Origin: Caldilineaceae bacterium
Lineage (GTDB): Bacteria; Chloroflexota; Anaerolineae; Caldilineales; Caldilineaceae
NCBI GenBank assembly: GCA_024643705.1
Contig: JAHEML010000109.1
Location: 1-8,503, forward strand
Length of the DNA: 8,503 bases
Direction: 5' to 3'
A model generated the notes under the pieces. That model was given only the letters and a program-made list of their open reading frames with translations, had not been told where the DNA came from and made no database searches. Positions 1 to 5,779 of the stretch are shown in pieces. Position numbers and translations under genes: made by a program. Every line of letters begins with the position of its first letter. Positions within the stretch are counted from its first letter, which is position 1.

Positions 1-180
1 CAGAATACGCATGGATGCGTCGTGGATGCGCTCGATTCCTTCTGCACCGAGCAATTCTACCGGCGTCAGACTATTTTTGATCGTCTGAAACGGGATCGAC
101 AGATAGGGCGACCGGGCGCGGCTTTTGCGCATTGCGTCCCGACGGGCACTGCGGGTGGCCCGATCATCCCGTAGCGTCAC
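1..180 (-). CDS. MttB-family (trimethylamine/betaine:corrinoid) methyltransferase, N-terminal part, runs off left edge
   Basis: Only the first 60 codons are visible. The reading frame is open to base 1. The N-terminus is rich in Arg and Ala (residues about 4-23), followed by a segment ending in GAEGIERIHDASMRIL. This matches the opening of MttB-superfamily proteins, where a basic stretch precedes an 'ERIHEASLRILEE'-type helix. Family members transfer a methyl group from a quaternary or tertiary amine to a cobalt corrinoid protein; most bacterial members lack pyrrolysine and use substrates such as glycine betaine. The substrate and the presence of pyrrolysine cannot be judged here because the catalytic region lies outside the window. 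The chosen GTG start (178-180) overlaps the TGA of the phosphatase gene as GTGA, which suggests translational coupling. An ATG at 130-132 is an alternative start. The family call rests on a short segment. Confidence 0.7.
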   Translation of the reverse strand, partial: MTLRDDRATRSARRDAMRKSRARSPYLSIPFQTIKNSLTPVELLGAEGIERIHDASMRIL

Positions 181-998
181 GAGAAGCGTACCGCCCGGAT
201 ATTTTCCAGCAGGTCATCGTGAACGCCGGGTTGCCCGTTGCTGGCAACAAAACCGGTGGCACCGAAGCGGTAGGGGTCGCCGGCGTAGTCAGTGATGATT
301 CCACCGGCTTCTTGCACCAGCAGCAGACCAGCGCCCACATCCCAGGGATTGAGCGAACGTTCCCAAAAGGCGCTGAAAATGCCCGCGGCCACATAGGCCA
401 GATCGATGGCTGCCGCGCCCATGCGCCGCACATCCCGGCATAGGGGCAAAATCTGGCTGTGTTCGGCCCGGTTGTCGTCGATGCCGTCGCCCCGGCTGTA
501 GGGGAAGCCCGTAGCCACGACACCCGCGCCCAAGGTTTCGGCGGGGCTTACGCGCATGGGCTGCACCCGGCCATCGGCCCAGCTACGCCACGCGCCACCG
601 CCTGCTTCGGCCCAGTAGAGTTCGCCATAGGGTAGTTGCAGGGTGACGGCCAGCAGGGGTTCGGTTTGCCGATAGAGGGCCACGTTCACCGCCCACAGGG
701 GAATGCCCGACGCATAGTTTGTGGTTCCGTCGATGGGGTCCACCAGCCAGTAGAGTTCGGTGGTGGGTGGTTGGTTGCTTTCTTCGCCCCAAAAACCGAT
801 GGCGGGATCGAGGGCTGTCAGTTTTTCGCGCAGGAGCTTCTCGCTGGCAACATCGGCCTCTGTCACCAGATCGTAGCTGTTCGATTTTGTCTGGACCGCG
901 CGCAGGCCTTGCTGCTGCATCTCGACAGTGAGCTGCCCGGCCTGACGGGTGATAGCAATCACAGAATCCCGGTCAACGGGTAGGTTCCGCTGGCTCAA
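177..998 (-). CDS. Inositol monophosphatase family protein (SuhB/CysQ-like Mg2+-dependent phosphatase)
   Basis: A 273-residue cytoplasmic protein of normal length for the family. Visible hallmarks are GEES at 71-74, the metal-binding DPIDGT motif at 87-92, and NPWDVGAG at 217-224, which carries the C-terminal metal-binding Asp. Glu72, Asp87, Asp90 and Asp220 would hold the two or three Mg2+ ions; KSNSYDLVTEAD at 38-49 is the usual N-terminal substrate and metal loop. All key residues appear intact, so it should be an active phosphomonoesterase. Substrates in this family include inositol-1-phosphate, fructose-1,6-bisphosphate, PAP and histidinol phosphate, and the sequence does not decide between them. 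The start is TTG (996-998), served by GAGGAG (1008-1013, complement) inside the end of the PH-domain gene, with a gap of only 3 bp to that gene's stop. It overlaps the following MttB-family gene by 4 bp. It is the middle gene of the operon. Confidence 0.93.
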   Translation of the reverse strand: MSQRNLPVDRDSVIAITRQAGQLTVEMQQQGLRAVQTKSNSYDLVTEADVASEKLLREKLTALDPAIGFWGEESNQPPTTELYWLVDPIDGTTNYASGIPLWAVNVALYRQTEPLLAVTLQLPYGELYWAEAGGGAWRSWADGRVQPMRVSPAETLGAGVVATGFPYSRGDGIDDNRAEHSQILPLCRDVRRMGAAAIDLAYVAAGIFSAFWERSLNPWDVGAGLLLVQEAGGIITDYAGDPYRFGATGFVASNGQPGVHDDLLENIRAVRFS

Positions 999-1001
999 GG
1001 G

Positions 1002-1544
1002 TTACATCTCCTCGCGATAGCTAAGACCGCGGCGTTTCTTTTCGGCCATGGTGGCCCGGCGGATCATCTCGCGTACATCCGACGGATTTGTGACGTTGTT
1101 CAGCGTATATTCTGGGTTGCTGGGGTCGTTGCTCACAATGGTTACGTCGCCCACATTGACCATCCGTTCGCCCATGTGCTGGCGGACGGAGGTGTCCCGC
1201 ACCCGCACCAGTTCGACTTCTTCGATGCTGCGGCCCAGCAGACCACGGATCACGCGCAGCCGTTGGCTTGTTAATTCGTAGCGAATGCCGATGCTGAGAT
1301 AGGGGCGACCTGACCAGAGCAGGACTTCGTCGGCGGAGGGATCATCGTCGTGGAGCGCGGCGGGAGCAACGGCCCGATCGCCTTCGTTTTCCACGCTGTG
1401 CAAGGCGGCAAAGACCCCGTCGGCCAAGGAATTGACAATCGCTTGCAACTGGGCTTGGGGGATGGAATCTACAGCTGTGCCGCTTTCGGCCAGGGATTGA
1501 TAAAATTGGGATGTTACAGCATTGCGTACTTCTTGCTGGTTCAT
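1002..1544 (-). CDS. Soluble bacterial PH-domain protein
   Basis: 180 residues with no hydrophobic segment. Residues 1-60 form a helical, Gln/Ala-rich N-terminal region, and 60-72 is an acidic linker. Residues 72-164 resemble bacterial PH domains of the YdbS/YdbT type (bPH_2, formerly DUF304): DEVLLWSGRP, then RYELTSQRLRVIRGLLGRSIEEVELVRVRD, GDVTIVSNDPSNPEYTLNNV, and a terminal helix DVREMIRRA. In this fold a seven-strand barrel ends in a C-terminal helix. Members are usually membrane-anchored, but this one is not. The C-terminus is highly charged (AEKKRRGLSYREEM). The ATG at 1544 has a good ribosome site, AAAGGAG. It is the first gene of an operon with the phosphatase and the MttB-family gene. 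A binding or scaffold role is inferred and the ligand is unknown. Confidence 0.8.
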   Translation of the reverse strand: MNQQEVRNAVTSQFYQSLAESGTAVDSIPQAQLQAIVNSLADGVFAALHSVENEGDRAVAPAALHDDDPSADEVLLWSGRPYLSIGIRYELTSQRLRVIRGLLGRSIEEVELVRVRDTSVRQHMGERMVNVGDVTIVSNDPSNPEYTLNNVTNPSDVREMIRRATMAEKKRRGLSYREEM

Positions 1545-1622
1545 AAATGCTCCTTTGGGTCACATGGCACGACAATCGAAGTAATGGGCAAAACGTAGCG
1601 ACAGGGAAAGATCGATGAAGGT

Positions 1623-1651
1623 ATCATAGCATCTGCCCTGTGCCAGTGCAA
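1623..1651 (-). promoter_or_regulatory. Sigma-70-type promoter of the PH-domain/phosphatase/methyltransferase operon
   Basis: On the minus strand, TTGCAC (1646-1651) and TATGAT (1623-1628) are separated by 17 bp. The -10 is preceded by TG one base away (TGCTATGAT), an extended -10 that would offset the weak -35. The predicted start near 1615 leaves a leader of about 70 nt before the ATG at 1544. No other candidate in this intergenic stretch is as good. The assignment is by pattern only. Confidence 0.55.
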
Positions 1652-1697
1652 CCGAATACCACCACGGCAAACGCCTTTGGTCTATGGCCCCGTTGGT

Positions 1698-1727
1698 TTG
1701 GTTTTCGGCCCCGTATTGGGGTATAGT
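1698..1727 (+). promoter_or_regulatory. Probable promoter of the metallo-beta-lactamase-fold gene
   Basis: TTGGTT (1698-1703) and TATAGT (1722-1727) are separated by 18 bp. The predicted start is near 1734, giving a leader of about 60 nt to the preferred GTG start at 1797. It is divergent from the 1623-1651 promoter, with the two -35 boxes about 46 bp apart. The -35 is a modest match, so this is tentative. It lies inside the longest possible reading frame (TTG at 1677), which argues against that upstream start. Confidence 0.4.
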
Positions 1728-1796
1728 AAGAGCATCAAAACGGAACATTTGTTCACATGCCAAACGGGTGTGAACATGGATGGAAAGGAAGCAGTA

Positions 1797-2453
1797 GTGG
1801 AAATTACTTGGTATGGCCTCTCTTGTTTTCGCCTGCGCGAAAAGGGCATCACAGTCGTCTGCGACCCATATGACAAAAAAATGGTGGGGTTGAGCCTGCC
1901 ACGCATCAAAGCTGACATTACGACGATCAGCCATGATCGTCCCGGCCACAACGCTGTTTCATCTCTGACCGGCGATCCGAAAGTCTTTTCCGGCCCTGGG
2001 GATTACGAAGTGGGTGGTGTGATCATTTCCGGCCTCACCACCTTTCACAAAGCAGCCAGCGGCGAAGCTCCAGAACGCAACGTGGCCTATTTCTTTGACT
2101 TCGACGGCTTTACAGTCGGCCACCTGGGTGATTTGGGGCAAATACCCCACCAGCGGCAGGTGGAAGAACTGGGAGAGATCGACGTGCTGTTGGTGCCTGT
2201 CAGCGGCCACAACACGTTGGACGCTTCGCGTATGACCGAGGTGATCAGCCTGCTGGAGCCGCGCATCGTTATCCCCATGCACTATCTGCTCCCTGGCCTG
2301 GGCGATGCCTTTGGCGAGACCCTGGAACCCGTGGACAAGTTTCTCAAGGAACTGGGTGTTGGCGAGCCTGAAACTGCCACATCGCTCAAAGTGACCAAAG
2401 GCCAGTTGCCAGAAGAGACGCAAGTGATCTTACTGGAGCCTTCGGCGTCCTAA
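1797..2453 (+). CDS. UlaG-like MBL-fold protein with a partly lost metal-binding motif
   Basis: 218 residues from a GTG preceded at good spacing by AAGGA; the protein then opens with the family-typical EITWYGLSCFRL. Starts at ATG 1776 or TTG 1677 would add a non-family extension. The fold is the Zn-dependent hydrolase group with UlaG and YtkL-like proteins (Lactamase_B_3 type): DPYD at 23-26, GPGDYEVGGVIISG at 66-79, HLGDLG at 109-114 and the closing IPMHY at 159-163. The usual HxHxDH metal motif reads H46-D-R48-P-G50-H51, so the second His is Arg and the metal-associated Asp is Gly; H46, H51, D112 and H162 remain. Full two-metal hydrolase activity is therefore doubtful. It might hold one metal or act as a binding protein. 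It is a single-gene unit, divergent from the PH-domain operon; the substrate is unknown. Confidence 0.85.
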   Translation: MEITWYGLSCFRLREKGITVVCDPYDKKMVGLSLPRIKADITTISHDRPGHNAVSSLTGDPKVFSGPGDYEVGGVIISGLTTFHKAASGEAPERNVAYFFDFDGFTVGHLGDLGQIPHQRQVEELGEIDVLLVPVSGHNTLDASRMTEVISLLEPRIVIPMHYLLPGLGDAFGETLEPVDKFLKELGVGEPETATSLKVTKGQLPEETQVILLEPSAS

Positions 2454-2486
2454 GCGCTTTTCAACCAACCCAAACTGCCAAATCAT

Positions 2487-2515
2487 TTGACGCGGCTTTC
2501 CCAGGCTTGTATACT
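2487..2515 (+). promoter_or_regulatory. Strong sigma-70-type promoter of sodN
   Basis: TTGACG (2487-2492) and TATACT (2510-2515) are separated by exactly 17 bp, five of six and four to five of six consensus positions respectively. This is the best promoter in the window and fits high expression of a superoxide dismutase. The predicted start is near 2522, with a leader of about 78 nt holding a small hairpin (TCTGGAA 2537-2543 with TTCCAGA 2556-2562). I see no clear dyad resembling a Nur nickel-regulator box. Confidence 0.7.
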
Positions 2516-2599
2516 ATAGAAACCGCTCATCAAACCTCTGGAATCCTTAAACGAGTTCCAGAAACAGATTTTCAACCCATTTGAAGAAAGGAACGATCC

Positions 2600-3073
2600 A
2601 TGTTGAAGGAATTGATCGCCAATCGGATTGCCAACGGGCCGCTGGAAGAAGTCAGCGCCCACTGCGACGGCCCTTGTGGCGTCTACGATCCCGCCTCGGC
2701 CCGCATTGCCGCCGAAGCAGCCCTCTCGATGACCAAGAAACTGCTGGCGCTGACACCCCCGGCAATGGGTGATACCCAGGCGATGGTTGCCTACCTGAAT
2801 ACATTCAGCCGCTACACAACCATCAAAGAGCAGCAGGCACATCTGGCAAAGGAAGAACTGCTTGTTCTGTGGACCGACTATTTCAAGCCAGTACACCTGG
2901 CGGCCTACCCCAATCTGCACGAAACATTCTGGAAAGCCGCCAAACTCTGCTCGGCAGTGAAAGTGGAAGTTAACCTGGACCATGCCAACGAGCTGATGGC
3001 CGCTATTCAGGAAATCCACAACATCTTCTGGGCCACCAAGAGCCGGGATGTGACCTACTACACCGCTTCCTAG
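2600..3073 (+). CDS. sodN: Nickel superoxide dismutase precursor (SodN)
   Basis: 157-residue precursor. The nickel hook HCDGPCGVYDP starts at residue 21 and matches the family signature HCxxPCGxY. Cleavage before His21 (VSA|HCD) would free the His amino group, and His21, Cys22 and Cys26 would bind nickel, which cycles between Ni(II) and Ni(III) while disproportionating superoxide to oxygen and hydrogen peroxide. The mature 137-residue chain is helical throughout, consistent with the four-helix bundle that forms a hexamer. The 20-residue propeptide (MLKELIANRIANGPLEEVSA) is not a Sec or Tat signal, so the enzyme should be cytoplasmic. The start ATG has AAAGGA (2587-2592) 7 bp upstream. Hook position 4 is Gly rather than the Leu of the Streptomyces enzyme. 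The matching protease gene follows downstream. Identification is firm. Confidence 0.97.
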   Translation: MLKELIANRIANGPLEEVSAHCDGPCGVYDPASARIAAEAALSMTKKLLALTPPAMGDTQAMVAYLNTFSRYTTIKEQQAHLAKEELLVLWTDYFKPVHLAAYPNLHETFWKAAKLCSAVKVEVNLDHANELMAAIQEIHNIFWATKSRDVTYYTAS

Positions 3074-3102
3074 TTCTGGGCAACTGATACGTACGCAATC
3101 GG

Positions 3103-3160
3103 TGAGCGGTCAATAATCGTCAGGGGAGTATGACTGGTGATTGTTGACCGCTCATTTTTT
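3103..3160 (+). terminator. Intrinsic terminator or attenuator between sodN and sodX
   Basis: A 16-bp stem is formed by TGAGCGGTCAATAATC (3103-3118) and GATTGTTGACCGCTCA (3139-3154), perfect apart from one G-U pair, with a further GTCA/TGAC pairing in the loop and six T residues directly after (3155-3160). This is a strong Rho-independent terminator 30 bp after the sodN stop. I see no promoter between it and sodX, so sodX would depend on readthrough. Confidence 0.88.
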
Positions 3161-3197
3161 GTGGTCGAGAAATCCTGAAATTCAAAGAGACAGCACC

Positions 3198-3548
3198 ATG
3201 CACGAAACAATACCGAAGAGCAGTTGGCGGGAGATATTTGCCTGGCGTTTTGGTCGTCGTCGTGCCTTGCGGGTTGAGGGCGAGTCTATGACACCGACTC
3301 TTTTGCCGGGCGCTGTCATCTTTTTCGATCCCGCGGCCTACGACAAATTGCCCCCGCAGGTGGGGGATGTGGTGGTTTCTCGCCATCCTTTCCAGGCGGA
3401 GGTGCATATTGTCAAGCGGGTAGCAGAGATTCGAGAGGATGGGCGCTACATGCTGCACAGCGACAATCCGGCAGGCAGCGACAGCCGAGGCTTTGGCTCC
3501 ATGCCCAGAGGCCATATTCTGGGGCGGGTGACAAGCAGATTGAGGTAG
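3198..3548 (+). CDS. sodX: Nickel-type superoxide dismutase maturation protease (SodX), S24/S26-like
   Basis: 116 residues. It has the compact signal-peptidase-like fold: GESMTPTLLPG at 28-38 with the nucleophile Ser30, PPQVGDVVVSRHP at 52-64, and IVKRV at 71-75 with the general base Lys73. It ends with the DNPAGSDSRGFG box at 89-100 and GRV near the C-terminus. Unlike signal peptidase I there is no membrane segment, which agrees with a cytoplasmic target. Its position directly after sodN identifies it as the peptidase that removes the SodN propeptide to expose the nickel-binding His. I start it at ATG 3198, with AAAGAG 8 bp upstream. A TTG at 3141 is in frame but lies inside the terminator stem. 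The family is confidently assigned; the cleavage role follows from context and family knowledge. Confidence 0.93.
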   Translation: MHETIPKSSWREIFAWRFGRRRALRVEGESMTPTLLPGAVIFFDPAAYDKLPPQVGDVVVSRHPFQAEVHIVKRVAEIREDGRYMLHSDNPAGSDSRGFGSMPRGHILGRVTSRLR

Positions 3549-3568
3549 AAAAGGTTGACGTAGAAAAG

Positions 3569-3603
3569 AAAAAGTCGAACTTCTGACAGAAGTTCGACTT
3601 TTT
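3569..3603. terminator. Bidirectional intrinsic terminator between sodX and the transporter operon
   Basis: A perfect 17-bp inverted repeat (arms 3569-3585 and 3587-3603) around a single central base, with AAAAA at one end and TTTTT at the other. It has an arm and T-tract in both orientations, so it can stop sodX transcripts on the plus strand and the convergent permease transcripts on the minus strand. It lies 20 bp after the sodX stop and 36 bp after the permease stop. Confidence 0.93.
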
Positions 3604-3639
3604 GATTGGCGCTACACTTTGGGAACCATACACCTTCTG

Positions 3640-4575
3640 CTACTGACGCCCGCGTGGGTCCATGGCGTCGCGCAGGCCATCACCCATAAAGTTGATGCTG
3701 AGAATCGTCAGGGAGATAAAGAGACCGGGCCAGAAGATTAGCCAGGTATTCTGGGTCATAAAGTCTTTGTTCTCAAAGAGCAGCCGCCCCCAGGTAGGCA
3801 CATCCGATGGGAAGCCCAGGCCGAGAAAAGAGAGCGCTGATTCTGTCAAAATAGCTGCGGCCACACCCAACGTGGCCGAAACAATAATCGGACTGAGCAC
3901 GTTGGGCAAAATATGCCGCAAGAGGATGCTTCGTTCTTGGGTTCCTACACAGACAGCTGCCTCGATAAATTCCTTGCGTTTGAGTGAAAGTACCGCGCCC
4001 CGCACCACCCGTGCTGTGGGCATCCACCCCAGTAGGCCGATCACAGCCACGACCAGAATAAAGATACCCAACTCCAGCCCGAAAATAGAGCGCAGTGTGT
4101 CACGGAAGAGCATGATGATCACCAGCAGCAGAGGCAACTGGGGCAGCGCCAGCATCAGGTCTGTAAAGCGCATGAGGGGGTTGTCAAGTGCATCAAAATA
4201 GCCAGAAAGAATGCCGATCAGCGTGCCAAAGACCATGGCCACCAACATCGCCACAATCCCCACAGCCAGAGAGATACGCCCACCAGTCAGATTGCGGGCC
4301 AGGGTGTCCCGCCCCAGATCATCTGTTCCCAGGGGATGTTCTGGGCCAGGGGGCAGGCTTGAATTCATGATATCGATGTATTCGGGGTTCACCGTATAAA
4401 CAAGCGGCCCGACCGCCGTCCCCAACATCAGGACCAACAATATAAATGTTCCAAAAAGCGCCAGCTTGTGCCGACGATAGCGCAACCAGACATCACCCCA
4501 AAGTGTGCGGTGTTGACGGGTTGCTAAGGCTTCAGCCAAGGGTGACTCTGCCACAGGCGGTGATTGTACGGCCAT
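3640..4575 (-). CDS. ABC transporter permease, DppC/OppC family
   Basis: 311 residues, the usual length for the second permease of peptide/nickel importers. The N-terminus is cytoplasmic (1-38), the first membrane helix is near 39-60, and the conserved HPLGTDDLGRD sits at 80-90. Helices follow near 103-125, 138-157, 168-187 and 228-253, with a last one near 277-296. The coupling-loop EAA motif, EAAVCVGTQERSILLRHILPN, spans 205-225 and docks the ATPase subunit. The end GDGLRDAMDPR at 298-308 is standard. The ATG at 4575 is 12 bp after the DppB-type gene stop, with AGGA upstream. It heterodimerises with that permease to form the translocation pore in the cytoplasmic membrane. No ATPase gene follows; the operon ends at the 3569-3603 terminator. 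Substrate probably oligopeptides, but not decidable from sequence. Confidence 0.95.
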   Translation of the reverse strand: MAVQSPPVAESPLAEALATRQHRTLWGDVWLRYRRHKLALFGTFILLVLMLGTAVGPLVYTVNPEYIDIMNSSLPPGPEHPLGTDDLGRDTLARNLTGGRISLAVGIVAMLVAMVFGTLIGILSGYFDALDNPLMRFTDLMLALPQLPLLLVIIMLFRDTLRSIFGLELGIFILVVAVIGLLGWMPTARVVRGAVLSLKRKEFIEAAVCVGTQERSILLRHILPNVLSPIIVSATLGVAAAILTESALSFLGLGFPSDVPTWGRLLFENKDFMTQNTWLIFWPGLFISLTILSINFMGDGLRDAMDPRGRQ

Positions 4576-4587
4576 GAATGTCTGTTC

Positions 4588-5604
4588 CTAAGAATAGCTG
4601 ATGCGGGGATCCAAAATGCCGTAGACCACGTCCGCCACCAAGTTGAAGACCACAATGAGAAAGGCAAAAATAAAGACAACCGTCTGGATCAAGGGAATAT
4701 CGTTGACCTGAATGGCGCTGATGAGCAACGCGCCCAAACCGTTAATGCGGAAAATCTGTTCGGTGATAATCGCGCCACCAAAAATCGTAGGCACACCCAA
4801 GGCAATCAGTGTGACAACGGGTATCAGGCTGTTACGTAAGATATGGCGAATGATGATATAGCGCTCGTGAAAACCCTTGGCGCGCACAGTGCGCACATAG
4901 TCCATGGGGATGTTGTCCAGCATGGACGATCGGGTGAAACGGGCCAAGGCCGCGGCCTGGAAGAAGCCCAGCACCGTGACGGGCATGATCACCTGTTTCA
5001 TCTGTTGGACGAAGCTGGCCCAGTCTGTCACTTGGAGGTTTGTATCGTATATCGAGGGGAACCACTTAAGTTTGACGCTGAAGATGACAATAAAGAGCAA
5101 GCCAGTAAAAAAAGTGGGGACGGAATAGCCAAGAATGGAGAAAACGGTCCCCACTTGATCCAAAAGGGAGTATTGCCTGACCGCCGAAACAACACCCAAG
5201 GGAATGGCGACAACGATCGCCATAATGTAGGCTAAGCCTACCACCCACAGGGTTTGAGGAACCCGCTGGGCAATCAGATCAAAGACCGGTGTGCCCCGAC
5301 TACCCCACGAGGTCAGCCGCACTGTTGTATCTGGGTTCAGCACTTGGATATTAAACGCATCCTGCACCAGCATCATGGGTTCGATATAGAAAAATTGCCG
5401 CAGCCAGAGAGCATACTTGACATGAAATGGTGCATCCAGCCCCATGGCTTCCCGGATCATCTGGCGAATTTCCGGGCGGATGGTTTCAGGCAAGGCACTG
5501 GTGGGATCACCGGGGGCTAGTTCCAGCACGCCAAAAACAACAAAACTGATGGCAAAAAGGGTGATAATCGCAGTCAGGGTACGTCGGATCAGATAATTGC
5601 TCAC
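4588..5604 (-). CDS. ABC transporter permease, DppB/OppB family
   Basis: 338 residues from GTG 5604 (GGGGTGG just upstream), which gives the family-typical opening SNYLIRRTLTAIITLF; an upstream in-frame TTG at 5712 would put a 36-residue non-family extension through an RNA hairpin. Features in order: first membrane helix near 10-28, the signature ELAPGDP at 28-34, a periplasm-side-type extracytoplasmic region about 35-115, helices near 119-141, 152-178, 206-224 and 261-284, and a last helix near 303-325. The EAA-like loop DYVRTVRAKGFHERYIIIRHILRN is at 235-258, split here by its key Gly244. The YGILDPR ending is at 328-334. It is the first permease of the importer, cotranslated with the DppC-type permease 12 bp downstream. 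Substrate peptide-like by family. Confidence 0.95.
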   Translation of the reverse strand: MSNYLIRRTLTAIITLFAISFVVFGVLELAPGDPTSALPETIRPEIRQMIREAMGLDAPFHVKYALWLRQFFYIEPMMLVQDAFNIQVLNPDTTVRLTSWGSRGTPVFDLIAQRVPQTLWVVGLAYIMAIVVAIPLGVVSAVRQYSLLDQVGTVFSILGYSVPTFFTGLLFIVIFSVKLKWFPSIYDTNLQVTDWASFVQQMKQVIMPVTVLGFFQAAALARFTRSSMLDNIPMDYVRTVRAKGFHERYIIIRHILRNSLIPVVTLIALGVPTIFGGAIITEQIFRINGLGALLISAIQVNDIPLIQTVVFIFAFLIVVFNLVADVVYGILDPRISYS

Positions 5605-5642
5605 AAAGCCACCCCATTCTATGGTTTTCGGGTACTCATTTG

Positions 5643-5700
5643 AAGAGAGTCTGCTTGCTGCGCCTGATTTGAGACACGGGCCCGGCAAGCAGACTCTCTT
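5643..5700. other. Perfect 16-bp stem-loop in the binding-protein/permease intergenic RNA
   Basis: Arms 5643-5658 and 5685-5700 pair perfectly (core GAGAGTCTGCTTGC), with a 26-base GC-rich loop. On the plus strand it is followed by a run of T, terminator-like, but no plus-strand gene precedes it. On the minus strand, which is the transcribed strand, no T-run follows the stem. It is therefore better read as an mRNA stability or processing element 39 bp before the permease GTG. Antisense termination is the alternative. Confidence 0.75.
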
Positions 5701-5740
5701 TTTGCTACACAACTAATGCTGAACAAACAGCAATGGATAT

Positions 5741-5774
5741 AGAAGTTGAAGTTCTCAGAAGAAGTTCAACTTCT
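5741..5774 (-). other. Stem-loop just after the binding-protein gene
   Basis: AGAAGTTGAA (5741-5750) pairs with TTCAACTTCT (5765-5774), and four more base pairs form inside after one mismatch. It begins 5 bp after the binding-protein stop codon. On the transcribed minus strand the stem is followed by ATATCC, not by a clear T-run, so it would be at most a weak terminator or a block to 3' exonucleases. It fits partial separation of binding-protein and permease expression. Confidence 0.6.
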
Positions 5775-5779
5775 AGGCT

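Noticed and set aside
636..983. Plus-strand open frames opposite the phosphatase gene, and similar frames opposite the binding protein (5849-7312)
   Set aside because: They are antisense to genes with clear motifs, have no family resemblance, and are expected from the GC-rich codon pattern.
1677..1796. Longer MBL-fold protein from TTG 1677 or ATG 1776
   Set aside because: The TTG lies upstream of the likely promoter, the ATG has a poor ribosome site, and the family homology begins at the GTG at 1797.
3141..3197. Upstream in-frame TTG start for sodX
   Set aside because: It lies inside the terminator stem and adds residues not seen in the family; ATG 3198 gives the normal opening.
3198..3548. 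LexA/CI-type repressor cleavage domain instead of SodX
   Set aside because: There is no DNA-binding domain, the protein is short, and the DNPAGSDSRGFG box and the sodN neighbour fit the maturation protease.
5605..5712. Longer DppB-type permease beginning at TTG 5712
   Set aside because: The extension runs through the perfect 16-bp hairpin and lacks family sequence; the GTG at 5604 has a good ribosome site and gives the typical first residues.
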